A DNA stretch of 64,000 nucleotides from Phocaeicola sartorii JCM 17136 = DSM 21941 (GTDB lineage Bacteria > Bacteroidota > Bacteroidia > Bacteroidales > Bacteroidaceae), in NCBI RefSeq assembly GCF_000614185.1, contig NZ_BAKM01000014.1:1-64000 (forward strand), in the 5' to 3' direction. The translations under genes and the position numbers were made by a program. The notes under the pieces were generated by a model. That model saw only the letters and a list, made by a program, of their open reading frames with translations. It was not told the origin of the DNA and did no database searches. Below, piece after piece: positions 19,841 through 26,763 of the stretch. Each line of letters opens with the position of its first letter. Position 1 is the first letter of the stretch.

Positions 19841-19879
19841 TTTACGACCAAAGGGGCTAATTGCTCCTTTAGCCGTAAA
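19841..19879 (+). terminator. Hairpin after rloB, possible terminator
   Basis: Nested arms TTTACG/CGTAAA and GGCTAA/TTAGCC form a structured element 49 bp after the RloB stop. There is no clear T-tract, so it may be a mRNA 3'-end structure rather than a strict terminator. Confidence 0.45.
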
Positions 19880-20862
19880 GGTTGGCTACACTCATTTCCA
19901 TCCTCTCGACTTTCTTGACCGTATAATACGTGCCTCCTTTGGGCTTGCCGGCATAATATGCAATAAGGCAAATGAAGGAACAGCAAATACACTCAACTTG
20001 TTTGAGGGGGATTTGCCGTTCCCGGTTTGCCGTTTGGTAATACCGACAGAACCTTTGCAAAAGAATATCCGCAGAGGTAAGCCGGATTTAATCATACAAA
20101 GAAATGGAAGCCCCCCACTCCATAGTGTAATGGTTGTAGAAACATTTGACCGAACTCCATAACGATATGGCCGTAAGCGAAGATATGCAAGTGCCGTAGC
20201 GAAGTCTCGATCAACCTGCATATCTTTTTGTGGTCTTATCGTGTTCGGTCCAAGGCAGACCTGTCGTTCTTGGCAAATAACAACTTGTTGCCATGCGACA
20301 AGAATGTCTGTATGCCTGTGTTTACCAGACTATTCCTCCCCATCATATTATTTCAACGAATAAATACTCATATCATAGACCTGTTCTTTGTGCATTTTCA
20401 AAAAATAATATGTACACATTTCACGGTTGACAGCGTTGACAAAGCATAAATCGCATTATATCAATGACTTTATATAAAAATGTTGCGTTGACAAACGTTG
20501 ACAAACGTAGCCACTTTTTCCATTCCTCTTAAAATCAGGTGCCATACGTTGACAAAAGTATGTATATATACTTTTTATCCTTTTATTGAAGAAAAAAAGA
20601 TAATATATTGTATTACAATGGCTTTTGAATCTCATTTTTACAACATTCAGGCATTGGCTCTTTTGTCAACGCTGTCAACCTTCAAATATATGCCTTTCTC
20701 ATTCCTGAAAAATTGTACTCTTATCCGTTGACCATAGTACACTGCCGAGAATTTGAGACGAATCCAAGAAATTACGACATAATCCAATGAATTACAAGAT
20801 ATTCCATTGTTTAACGTCTTGTGCTATAGCCATAATCTGTTTACCTTTATGGAAAAACAGCT
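19880..20862. other. Non-coding control region of the element
   Basis: About 980 bp with no convincing gene; the open frames here have no family resemblance. It contains the GTTGACA repeat cluster and A/T-rich stretches, and lies between the defence pair and an excisionase-like HTH gene. An origin, transfer origin or recombination/control region are all possible. Confidence 0.5.
20424..20733. repeat. Iteron-like GTTGACA repeats with a 19-bp inverted repeat
   Basis: CGTTGACA-type units occur at about 20425, 20434, 20486, 20496, 20547 and 20726 on the plus strand, and in reverse at 20662-20680. The composite GGTTGACAGCGTTGACAAA (20425-20443) is repeated exactly and inverted at 20662-20680. Clustered units of this kind are usual at replication origins, transfer origins or recombinase/excisionase arm sites. 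Confidence 0.7.
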
Positions 20863-21105
20863 ATGATACACAAAGATTTCGCAATAATAATCCCGGAACA
20901 GACCTACTCAGTAAGTGAGGCTGCACGATACTTCGGTGTCCACCGCTGTACCATCTATGCCTATATCAATCATCCCACAAAGTCCTTGCCATTCGTAAGG
21001 TCACCCGATAAAGTCAAGACAGCCTTCCGTGGAGCCGATTTGATAGCCTACAAAGCAGCCGGTCTTCCGAAGAAAGGGCGCAAACGACAAGGGGATACCC
21101 ATTGA
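20863..21105 (+). CDS. Excisionase-like helix-turn-helix protein
   Basis: 80 residues: QTYSVSEAARYFGVHRCTIYAYINHPTKSLPFVRSPDKVKTAFRGADLIAYKAAG is a MerR/excisionase-type HTH followed by a basic tail KKGRKRQ. Such proteins bend DNA at attachment sites or regulate transfer operons. The GTTGACA repeat region just upstream is an obvious candidate binding site (inference). An imperfect hairpin (GGGGAT...CATCCCC, about 21090-21116) follows the stop. Confidence 0.75.
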   Translation: MIHKDFAIIIPEQTYSVSEAARYFGVHRCTIYAYINHPTKSLPFVRSPDKVKTAFRGADLIAYKAAGLPKKGRKRQGDTH

Positions 21106-21128
21106 CAGGCATCCCCGCAGTTTTCTAT

Positions 21129-21518
21129 TCAGTTAAGCCCATTCTTGGTTAATACAGACCAAATAGGCTTTTCACCCGACAATTCAGACAGGTCGCAAGC
21201 CAACAGCCACGCTTGGGTGCGAATGTCCTCCATATCCGCCACAGCTTGCAGATACCGGGACGAGCCCATCGCCCCGGACTTTATCATCCATTCCCAAGCA
21301 CAAATGTCGGGATGGATTGCATCCGCAAAAGATACAATCTCATTCGTAAGGCTGCTGACCTTATCATCTTTGACCTCAGCGGTGAAGCTAAAAGCCACAC
21401 CGCTGAGGGTTTTCCGCTGAAAGTCATAACTGCGGATTCCGTTTTTCACACTCATAGATACACTCCAGCCATTCTTGGCTGCGATACCATAGATTTCGCC
21501 TACCATTTGTCTTTTCAT
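21129..21518 (-). CDS. Conserved-looking ICE protein of unknown function
   Basis: About 129 residues from the ATG at 21518 (MKRQMVGEIYGIAAKNGWSVSMSVKNG...). It shares its plan with the next gene upstream: a short N-terminal helix, a KNGWSVS/SKGWNVS-like strand, a segment QDFSFSATMKD/GVAFSFTAEVKDD, then a long helix with DMEDIR/DMEAAK. The two are probably diverged paralogues arranged in tandem. No known domain; soluble. Possibly an adapter or anti-defence factor, but this cannot be shown. Confidence 0.6.
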   Translation of the reverse strand: MKRQMVGEIYGIAAKNGWSVSMSVKNGIRSYDFQRKTLSGVAFSFTAEVKDDKVSSLTNEIVSFADAIHPDICAWEWMIKSGAMGSSRYLQAVADMEDIRTQAWLLACDLSELSGEKPIWSVLTKNGLN

Positions 21519-21525
21519 TAGCTGT

Positions 21526-21893
21526 TCATACTTTATCAATATCTCTGATAGCATCAAGCAAACTTTCAATATATTTCTTCGCTGCCTCCATATCTGCCAA
21601 TACATCCTTCATACGATATGGCGCACCATTCTTTCCGTGTCCGTTATCATCCAACCACAGATAAGTTTCCGAATCCACTTCGAAGCCTTCATAGTATTCC
21701 TCCATATCAGCCACTAAAGAGTCAAGACTATTATCCTTCATCGTTGCCGAAAAGGAAAAGTCCTGCCCTGCAGGAGTATATTTTGAAAACTCAAAAACGA
21801 AAATGCCTTTCTCTTGTTGGGTGTCTAAGCTACATTCCAGCCTTTGCTCTCGGCACACTCGGTTATCTTATCAATGGTATTATTCTTGCTCAT
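21526..21893 (-). CDS. Paralogue of the preceding ICE protein (frameshifted)
   Basis: The start at 21893 or 21899 gives MSKNNTIDKITECAESKGWNV, then a stop; the adjacent frame continues SLDTQQEKGIFVFEFSKYTPAGQDFSFSATMKDNSLDSLVADMEEYYEG to 21526. One A lost at about 21828-21832, where GTAAGCTT reads GTAGCTT, explains the break. The restored protein has about 122 residues. It resembles the 21129-21518 product in plan and in the FSFSA-KD and DMEAAKKYI segments. Function unknown. Confidence 0.6.
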
Positions 21894-21952
21894 ACTCATA
21901 TATAATGGTTGTGTCAGCCGTAACGAATCTGCTACGGCTGACTGGTTAGTTA

Positions 21953-22312
21953 CTATTCAAACCTTGCAAGGAAGTGTTGCAACCTGTCATCTTTTAGTTG
22001 GCTCAACTTGGCAGGTTTGAAATCCTCTTGTTGCCGGACTTGCAACTTGCCGAAGCCTTGTCTCGTTAAGTCAAGCTCCACTTCCGAAAGCTCGTCCAGT
22101 GAAATGTAGCCATATTCATCTTCCATCATTCCGATAACGATACCAAAGAGGATGGTGTCCTTACCCTCCGTTTCTCCTTCAAGGATGTACCACCGGATTG
22201 AACCGAGAGCGAATATCGCACGGCAAACAGCTTCTCTTCCCTTGCCGTCCTGGGAATAAAGTGGAAAATCCTTCAAGGCTTCCACTAATTGGGGTGTCAT
22301 TAATCTGCACAT
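21953..22312 (-). CDS. DUF2958-like ICE protein
   Basis: About 119 residues starting MCRLMTPQLVEALKDFPLYSQDGKGREAVCRAIFALGSIRWYILEGE. The FPLYSQDGKG motif, a strand pair with an aromatic-rich WYILEGE, and EDEYGYISLDELSEVEL are the pattern of the DUF2958 family, common on conjugative elements. Biochemical role unknown. Part of a minus-strand run of small genes with very short gaps. Confidence 0.75.
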   Translation of the reverse strand: MCRLMTPQLVEALKDFPLYSQDGKGREAVCRAIFALGSIRWYILEGETEGKDTILFGIVIGMMEDEYGYISLDELSEVELDLTRQGFGKLQVRQQEDFKPAKLSQLKDDRLQHFLARFE

Positions 22313-22313
22313 A

Positions 22314-22481
22314 TCAATCAAATTCTATTTCGTCCTCATAAACATCTATCTCTGCGCCACTACTGAACTGTACGGTAAAACCTCTTGCAGTTTTGGCTAC
22401 TATCGTACCACGATGATAACCGCGCCACGGGGTTATCAGCTCACATTGCCGTCCATATTCCGGAAAGTCTTTCTCGTCCAT
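22314..22481 (-). CDS. Small ICE protein of unknown function
   Basis: 55 residues from the ATG at 22481: MDEKDFPEYGRQCELITPWRGYHRGTIVAKT followed by VQFSSGAEIDVYEDEIEFD. The form suggests a small beta-barrel (Gly-rich turns, alternating hydrophobic residues) such as an SH3-like or Tudor-like fold. The start 1 bp before the upstream stop indicates translational coupling. A longer open frame in the same phase is an overlap with the gene upstream. Confidence 0.6.
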   Translation of the reverse strand: MDEKDFPEYGRQCELITPWRGYHRGTIVAKTARGFTVQFSSGAEIDVYEDEIEFD

Positions 22482-22482
22482 A

Positions 22483-22801
22483 TCACTCTGCTTTAGGGTT
22501 AGAAAATTCGGGGTCATAGATAAGCTCACACTTAACCAAATGTCCGTATGCCTCGGATGCAAGTTTGGATGCCCACTCATTACGTTGGTCATAACGTCCT
22601 TTCTGATAGTTGTATGCCAACTGGCGCATGAATCCAACAAATACTTTGAACATCTGTTGTTGTAGGTATCGGTGTGCTCTGGTCATTTCCCTGCGTCTGG
22701 TCAGCGGATGACATACCACCATTCACAAAGTTGGCAAACTCTAAGGCAAATGCCTTGTCTCTTTCGGAGGTCGTTGCTCTTGATAATTCTTGATAGTCCA
22801 T
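22483..22801 (-). CDS. Conserved-looking ICE protein (frameshifted)
   Basis: The first part (MDYQELSRATTSERDKAFALEFANFVNGGMSSADQTQ) runs out of frame near 22680; a second frame continues AHRYLQQQMFKVFVGFMRQLAYNYQKGRYDQRNEWASKLASEAYG to the stop at 22483. A lost AG dinucleotide (GAGAG read as GAG) at 22677-22682 would join them, giving about 105 residues. Helical, aromatic-rich, no known domain. It sits in the small-gene run upstream of DUF2958. Confidence 0.6.
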
Positions 22802-22812
22802 ATTGTTAAATT

Positions 22813-23007
22813 TTAGAAAGTTGCTTGATAATAGATTTGTGGTTGGGTGGTTACATTATAGATGTAGTTACCGCAACGCACCAATAAACAATCGTTACCA
22901 TAAAACAGTCGTTTCATACCTCTGATGCTTCCTGTTGCGTGGAAGTTTGGGAAACAGTTTATTCTTACTCGCTTACCTTGCTCGATGGTCATTCTTTTTA
23001 CTCGCAT
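22813..23007 (-). CDS. Small basic ICE protein
   Basis: 64 residues, Arg/Lys-rich with alternating strands: MRVKRMTIEQGKRVRINCFPNFHATGSIRGMKRLFYGNDCLLVRCGNYIYNVT. Probably a compact beta protein. First gene of the minus-strand run ending at 21129; the leader sequence shared with 42.1 kb lies directly upstream of its start. Confidence 0.6.
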   Translation of the reverse strand: MRVKRMTIEQGKRVRINCFPNFHATGSIRGMKRLFYGNDCLLVRCGNYIYNVTTQPQIYYQATF

Positions 23008-23035
23008 AATCCTTTATATTTTTAGGTTTCAATAC

Positions 23036-23290
23036 TTTTCCCTTTTGTTTGAAGCCTTTTGGCTTCTTGGTCGGGAGAACCGTTTTTACGTGCGGTAATC
23101 CCTGCGGGCAATAGGGAGGATTAGGCAAGTGTGAGGTCAGAGAGCGCGGACGGAATACCCAAATTTTGGAAGAATGAGAAAATTTGCGGAAGGCTGTCGG
23201 CAAGCCCTCCGACCGAAAGCGAAGCGTCACTTGACGTTCCTCCTGTCCGCAGTACCTTTGCACGGGAAAATGGGTCTTGACCAAGAAAAG
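23036..23290. repeat. Leader element, copy 1 (shares blocks with 42.1-42.35 kb)
   Basis: Blocks shared with the second copy: CCCTTTTGTTTGAAGCC followed by an inverted-repeat hairpin GAAGCC-TTTT-GGCTTC, GACGGAATACCCAA, and TTGCGGAAGGCT. The segment is GC-rich against its surroundings and lies just upstream of a minus-strand small-gene run. It carries a plus-strand promoter at its right end. Open frames across it have no family resemblance. Confidence 0.7.
23231..23260 (+). promoter_or_regulatory. Consensus Bacteroidetes promoter at the end of leader copy 1
   Basis: TTG (23231-23233), a 19-bp spacer and TACCTTTG (23253-23260) match the -33/-7 consensus. It points to the right, towards the tyrosine recombinase gene, 250 bp downstream. 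Confidence 0.6.
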
Positions 23291-23509
23291 CCCTAACACG
23301 CTATCAATAATGACTAAAGATTTCTGTTTGGGATTCTACTCATATAATTTTCCAAGACACGTTTTGTGTTCTTAGTAATCATTCCCATAAAATCACACAA
23401 AAATCCAATTTTTCCCATATTTAAGTTATTTATTATCAGGTTATTTAGCTATATATTTACATAGTAAATCCAATCCGTTAGAGTAAAACAAGAGAACTTA
23501 TTTAAATAT

Positions 23510-24712
23510 ATGGCAACAGTTAAAGTAAAATTCCGTTCCTCAACTGTCACTGGTCGAGAGGGAACTATCTACTATCAGATTATCCATGAAAGAAAGGTGC
23601 GACAGCTCCTGACAGATTACAAAGTATTATCCTCGGAATGGGACGAAAACCGCTCAATGGTAACTACCAATCAGAAAAGTGAGCGTAGTTCTACAATTCT
23701 CTCAATTCGGGAGAGGATTCGCTGGGATGTAGAACGGCTGACGAAAATTGACCGTAAACTTGATGCTAACGGATTGATATATACCGCTGATGATGTAATA
23801 GACGAGTTTAACCGTTATTCCAAAGAATACTCTTTATTCAATTACATGGAAAGCATAATTGCAAAACTAAAACAGAATGGCAAGGTACGAACTTCAGAAA
23901 CTTACAGGGCTACTCTCAATAGTTTCAAAAAGTTCCGTAAGGAGGAAGATATTATGCTTGACTGCATCACTTCCGAAGTAATGGAAAACTTCGAGGCATG
24001 GCATAAAAGTCGGGGCGTTGCCCCAAACAGCATATCGTTCTATACCCGTATTCTTAGGGCAGTCTATAATCGGGCGGTAGAGAATGACATCATCGAAAAT
24101 CGCAATCCTTTTCGTCATGTCTATACGGGTGTTGATAAAACGGTAAAACGCGCATTACCTTTATCCGTCATCAAGAAAATAAAAGCATTGGAGTTGTCAT
24201 TAACTCCAGCATTGGACTTTGCCCGTGATATGTTTATGATGAGTTTCTATCTCCGTGGCATGAGTTTTATTGATATGGCTTTTCTGAGAAAGACAGACCT
24301 TAAAAACGGATACATAACGTACCGTCGTCGTAAGACCGGACAACAGTTGATTATTGAATGGACAAAGGAAATGCAGTTGATTCTTGATAAGTACACCGAA
24401 AACAAAAGCGACTATCTGTTACCTGTAATTCGTAATCCTGACATCAATGAGCGATGCACCTATCGCAACATAGGCTACAACATCAATCATAACCTGAAAA
24501 AGATAGCAAAAATGATAGGTGTAACAATCCCCTTGACGCTATACGTGGCCCGCCATAGTTGGGCATCTGCCGCCAAAGCAAAAGGTATTCCGATAAGTGT
24601 AATCAGTGAAGGAATGGGACATGATTCGGAAATCACAACTCAGATTTATCTTGCCAGTCTTGATACCTCTGTTGTTGATAAAGCCAACTCCCTTATCCTT
24701 AAAAGCCTCTGA
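23510..24712 (+). CDS. Tyrosine site-specific recombinase
   Basis: 400 residues with the three-part plan of Bacteroidetes integrases: arm-binding domain (1-95), SAM-like core-binding domain (about 105-205) and catalytic domain (about 215-395). Catalytic residues: Arg in FYLRGMSFIDMAFL, Lys in RRRKTGQ, Arg/His in LYVARHSWASAA, and nucleophile Tyr in EITTQIYLASLD. It could integrate the element or, as with the Tsr recombinases next to Bacteroides invertible promoters, flip the inverted-repeat segment found 55 bp after its stop. The inverted repeats make the second role attractive. Confidence 0.88.
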   Translation: MATVKVKFRSSTVTGREGTIYYQIIHERKVRQLLTDYKVLSSEWDENRSMVTTNQKSERSSTILSIRERIRWDVERLTKIDRKLDANGLIYTADDVIDEFNRYSKEYSLFNYMESIIAKLKQNGKVRTSETYRATLNSFKKFRKEEDIMLDCITSEVMENFEAWHKSRGVAPNSISFYTRILRAVYNRAVENDIIENRNPFRHVYTGVDKTVKRALPLSVIKKIKALELSLTPALDFARDMFMMSFYLRGMSFIDMAFLRKTDLKNGYITYRRRKTGQQLIIEWTKEMQLILDKYTENKSDYLLPVIRNPDINERCTYRNIGYNINHNLKKIAKMIGVTIPLTLYVARHSWASAAKAKGIPISVISEGMGHDSEITTQIYLASLDTSVVDKANSLILKSL

Positions 24713-24717
24713 TAATT

Positions 24718-24749
24718 GCCCCTTTACCGATTGGTATTGGGGCTTTTTT
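24718..24749 (+). terminator. Rho-independent terminator of the recombinase gene
   Basis: GCCCC (24718-24722) and GGGGC (24739-24743), with an inner TACC/GGTA stem, are followed by six Ts. It insulates the invertible segment from recombinase transcription. Confidence 0.88.
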
Positions 24750-24766
24750 GTTTAGCAACTATCCAA

Positions 24767-24978
24767 ATCTCTTGGATAGAGATACTTATCCAAATACAAA
24801 GGTAGAAAGAAAAACTGAAAAACACACCATAATCTGTAGGAAATAAGACAAAAAATTCAATTATCCACTCTTATATGATTTTATTTATGCCTATTTGTTG
24901 AGCAAATAGAGATTTCTCTTCTTTCAAGACACTCTGTATTAGATACAAATAGGTACTTCTTATCTCTATCCAAGAGAT
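24767..24978. promoter_or_regulatory. Putative invertible promoter segment bounded by 18-bp inverted repeats
   Basis: ATCTCTTGGATAGAGATA at 24767-24784 is repeated exactly, inverted, at 24961-24978. Each arm is itself a partial palindrome (ATCTC/GAGAT), as recombinase core sites often are. The 176-bp interior holds a consensus -7 box, now directed left. Inversion would put that box at about 24941-24948, reading rightwards into the cargo operon (ATG at 25005). A tyrosine recombinase gene is adjacent. The repeats are seen; inversion is inferred. Confidence 0.75.
24797..24804 (-). promoter_or_regulatory. -7 box inside the invertible segment (now pointing away from the cargo)
   Basis: On the minus strand the sequence reads TACCTTTG, a full TAnnTTTG match; a TGTG lies 18 bp upstream in the -33 position. 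In this orientation it fires towards the recombinase terminator. No rightward -7 box was found between 24785 and 25004. Confidence 0.6.
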
Positions 24979-25004
24979 GAGAGGTAATAAAGCAATAATT
25001 TATA

Positions 25005-26366
25005 ATGAAAATGATAACAAATACTAAAATATCGCTACTTGTAGTAGTATTGGGAGTCATCATTGCTGGTGTCTCGCTTGTATCATGCAAAAATGATAAT
25101 GTCCCGTATGACACAAAATACATTGCAGATTTTCATAGACTTTCTAATAATGAAGAAGTGATAGGTATTACCAATGATAAGTTGGCGTTATATGTAGATT
25201 ATTCTAATTGTATTGCCAACGGCATGACTTCTTCGTTTTATCAGAAAATGGTTTCTCCATTAACTGCCGCCACGAAAGAATACTGGTCTATTAAAGGTAA
25301 TACCATTACTCAAGAAGATGGAGATACTTACCATCTCCTTAATAATGTGGCAGAAGTTAATTATGCAGCTCTTGATAAAGCTATAGAGCAAATGGCTCAA
25401 CGGGACGGTGAATCTGTGATGCTAACCGATGGTGAATTTTTTACACAAACTGCTACCAAAAACAATCCCAACAATCCATACATGCACAACGCTTTTAAGA
25501 AGTGGTTATTAAAAGGGCATGATATTCATATTATTGCAGAACCATTTCAAGAAAAATATCATGGAAAAGTATATAGCAAAAAAAGATTCTATATCATCTT
25601 TACAGACGATAGAATTCAGGGAAATATCTACGATAGAATAAAAGAAATAGTAGATATGGAACAATTTCCACAGGTGGATGAGTTTCATTTGAGTGGTAAT
25701 TATCCTTGGATAGTTCCTGAAAATGGAAAGATTTCCGTATCCAACGAAATTGTAGCGGCTAATGTTACATCTTGTGGGGCGTATGAAATTCAAGATTGGC
25801 AAGTAGATTGGAAAAACATCATAAACCTTATCGTAAACGCATATGATGACAAAGGCAATCCGCTGCCTAACGGAGAGAAACTTATAGGCGGTCTGAAAAT
25901 CAATAAAAATGCGTTTGGCTGTTATCGTATTTCAGACATTGATGTGAGAGTTATAAATATAAATGATGAGTATTTCAACCTTTACAATATCATAGAATCT
26001 AACGAAAGGGCGGAAAAAATTGAGAATGCCGGTCCTGCCATTGATAACTTCTTAATTGTAGATAAAGATGAGTTCAAAAAGCATGGTGTGACAGACATTT
26101 ACTTTGACATTAATAACTTTGCACCTAACGATGATTTAACTGGTAAACCGTACAATTATTTTAGAATCGACATTGTAATTAACAGTCTTGAGAACATCAT
26201 AGATAACAACATTGATATGTTTAACTTTGATTCTATTACTAGTGATGGACAGACTAATATTTCCATTTCGGAAAGTTTGAAGAATTGTGTCTTTGATCCA
26301 GAACTTATTAACCAACTAAAAGGGAAGGTATTATATAGTATATACGTTAAATCAGATAAATATTAA
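25005..26366 (+). CDS. VWA-like lipoprotein, first cargo gene
   Basis: 453 residues. Lipoprotein signal ends VSLVSC (Cys about residue 27). Residues about 55-230 look like a von Willebrand A fold: LALYVDYSNC (degenerate MIDAS DxSxS with Cys in place of the last Ser), a helix LDKAIEQMAQ, the strand and loop SVMLTDGEFF, and a later strand RFYIIFTDDR. The C-terminal half is beta-rich and not recognised. It should face the periplasm or cell surface on a lipid anchor. VWA proteins (TerY type) accompany TerD proteins in known ter neighbourhoods; here the VWA protein is extracytoplasmic. Starts 26 bp after the invertible segment; next gene 5 bp on. Confidence 0.75.
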   Translation: MKMITNTKISLLVVVLGVIIAGVSLVSCKNDNVPYDTKYIADFHRLSNNEEVIGITNDKLALYVDYSNCIANGMTSSFYQKMVSPLTAATKEYWSIKGNTITQEDGDTYHLLNNVAEVNYAALDKAIEQMAQRDGESVMLTDGEFFTQTATKNNPNNPYMHNAFKKWLLKGHDIHIIAEPFQEKYHGKVYSKKRFYIIFTDDRIQGNIYDRIKEIVDMEQFPQVDEFHLSGNYPWIVPENGKISVSNEIVAANVTSCGAYEIQDWQVDWKNIINLIVNAYDDKGNPLPNGEKLIGGLKINKNAFGCYRISDIDVRVININDEYFNLYNIIESNERAEKIENAGPAIDNFLIVDKDEFKKHGVTDIYFDINNFAPNDDLTGKPYNYFRIDIVINSLENIIDNNIDMFNFDSITSDGQTNISISESLKNCVFDPELINQLKGKVLYSIYVKSDKY

Positions 26367-26371
26367 ATTCT

Positions 26372-26758
26372 ATGAATACAGTTATCAGAACTCTACCTCA
26401 GGTTCAGCAAGCACAGGCTGACGCATGGGTATATGGAGCGATTGTCGTTGTAATCGCTCTTGCAATAGCAATTTTTGTCGCAAATATCGTTAATTGGAGA
26501 TCCGACCGTAAGGACTATATTACGCGAAGAATATGGTTTATTGCTATTGGGATTATTGCTCCTTTAGGATATTGGGTGTATAACATGCAGGTTATTGTTC
26601 CGAAGATACAGAATGCTGGATTCCAGAATATGTTTAAGGAAACAAACCTTTATGTTCTGTTGGCATCATTTGTTTGCTATACAGCTGTCGGCGTACTTCT
26701 AATGTTCTGTTTTAGAAATTCCAAATTAGGCTCCATCCTTGGTAAGAAAAAAGATTAA
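26372..26758 (+). CDS. Small inner-membrane protein with three predicted helices
   Basis: 128 residues. Hydrophobic segments at about 21-41, 54-72 and 92-112, separated by basic loops (NWRSDRKDYITRR) that indicate cytoplasmic sides. No recognised family. It lies between the lipoprotein and tubulin-like genes with 5-bp gaps on either side, so it is a good candidate for the membrane link between the outer lipoprotein and cytoplasmic NTPases of the operon (inference). Confidence 0.7.
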   Translation: MNTVIRTLPQVQQAQADAWVYGAIVVVIALAIAIFVANIVNWRSDRKDYITRRIWFIAIGIIAPLGYWVYNMQVIVPKIQNAGFQNMFKETNLYVLLASFVCYTAVGVLLMFCFRNSKLGSILGKKKD

Positions 26759-26763
26759 TTATT

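Noticed and set aside
19892..20221. Possible mobilisation gene in the region after rloB
   Set aside because: The open frames are short, have no recognisable motif and overlap on both strands; treated as non-coding.
22973..23299. Minus-strand open frame through leader copy 1
   Set aside because: The frame lies in GC-rich non-coding sequence whose similarity to copy 2 does not keep a reading frame.
23510..24712. Recombinase as the certain integrase of the whole ICE
   Set aside because: Its place in the interior of the element and beside an inverted-repeat segment makes a local invertase role at least as likely; another integrase may lie beyond the right edge.
24881..25123. Minus-strand open frame across the invertible segment
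   Set aside because: It overlaps the start of the lipoprotein gene and crosses the inverted repeat; composition is AT-driven and no family is recognisable.
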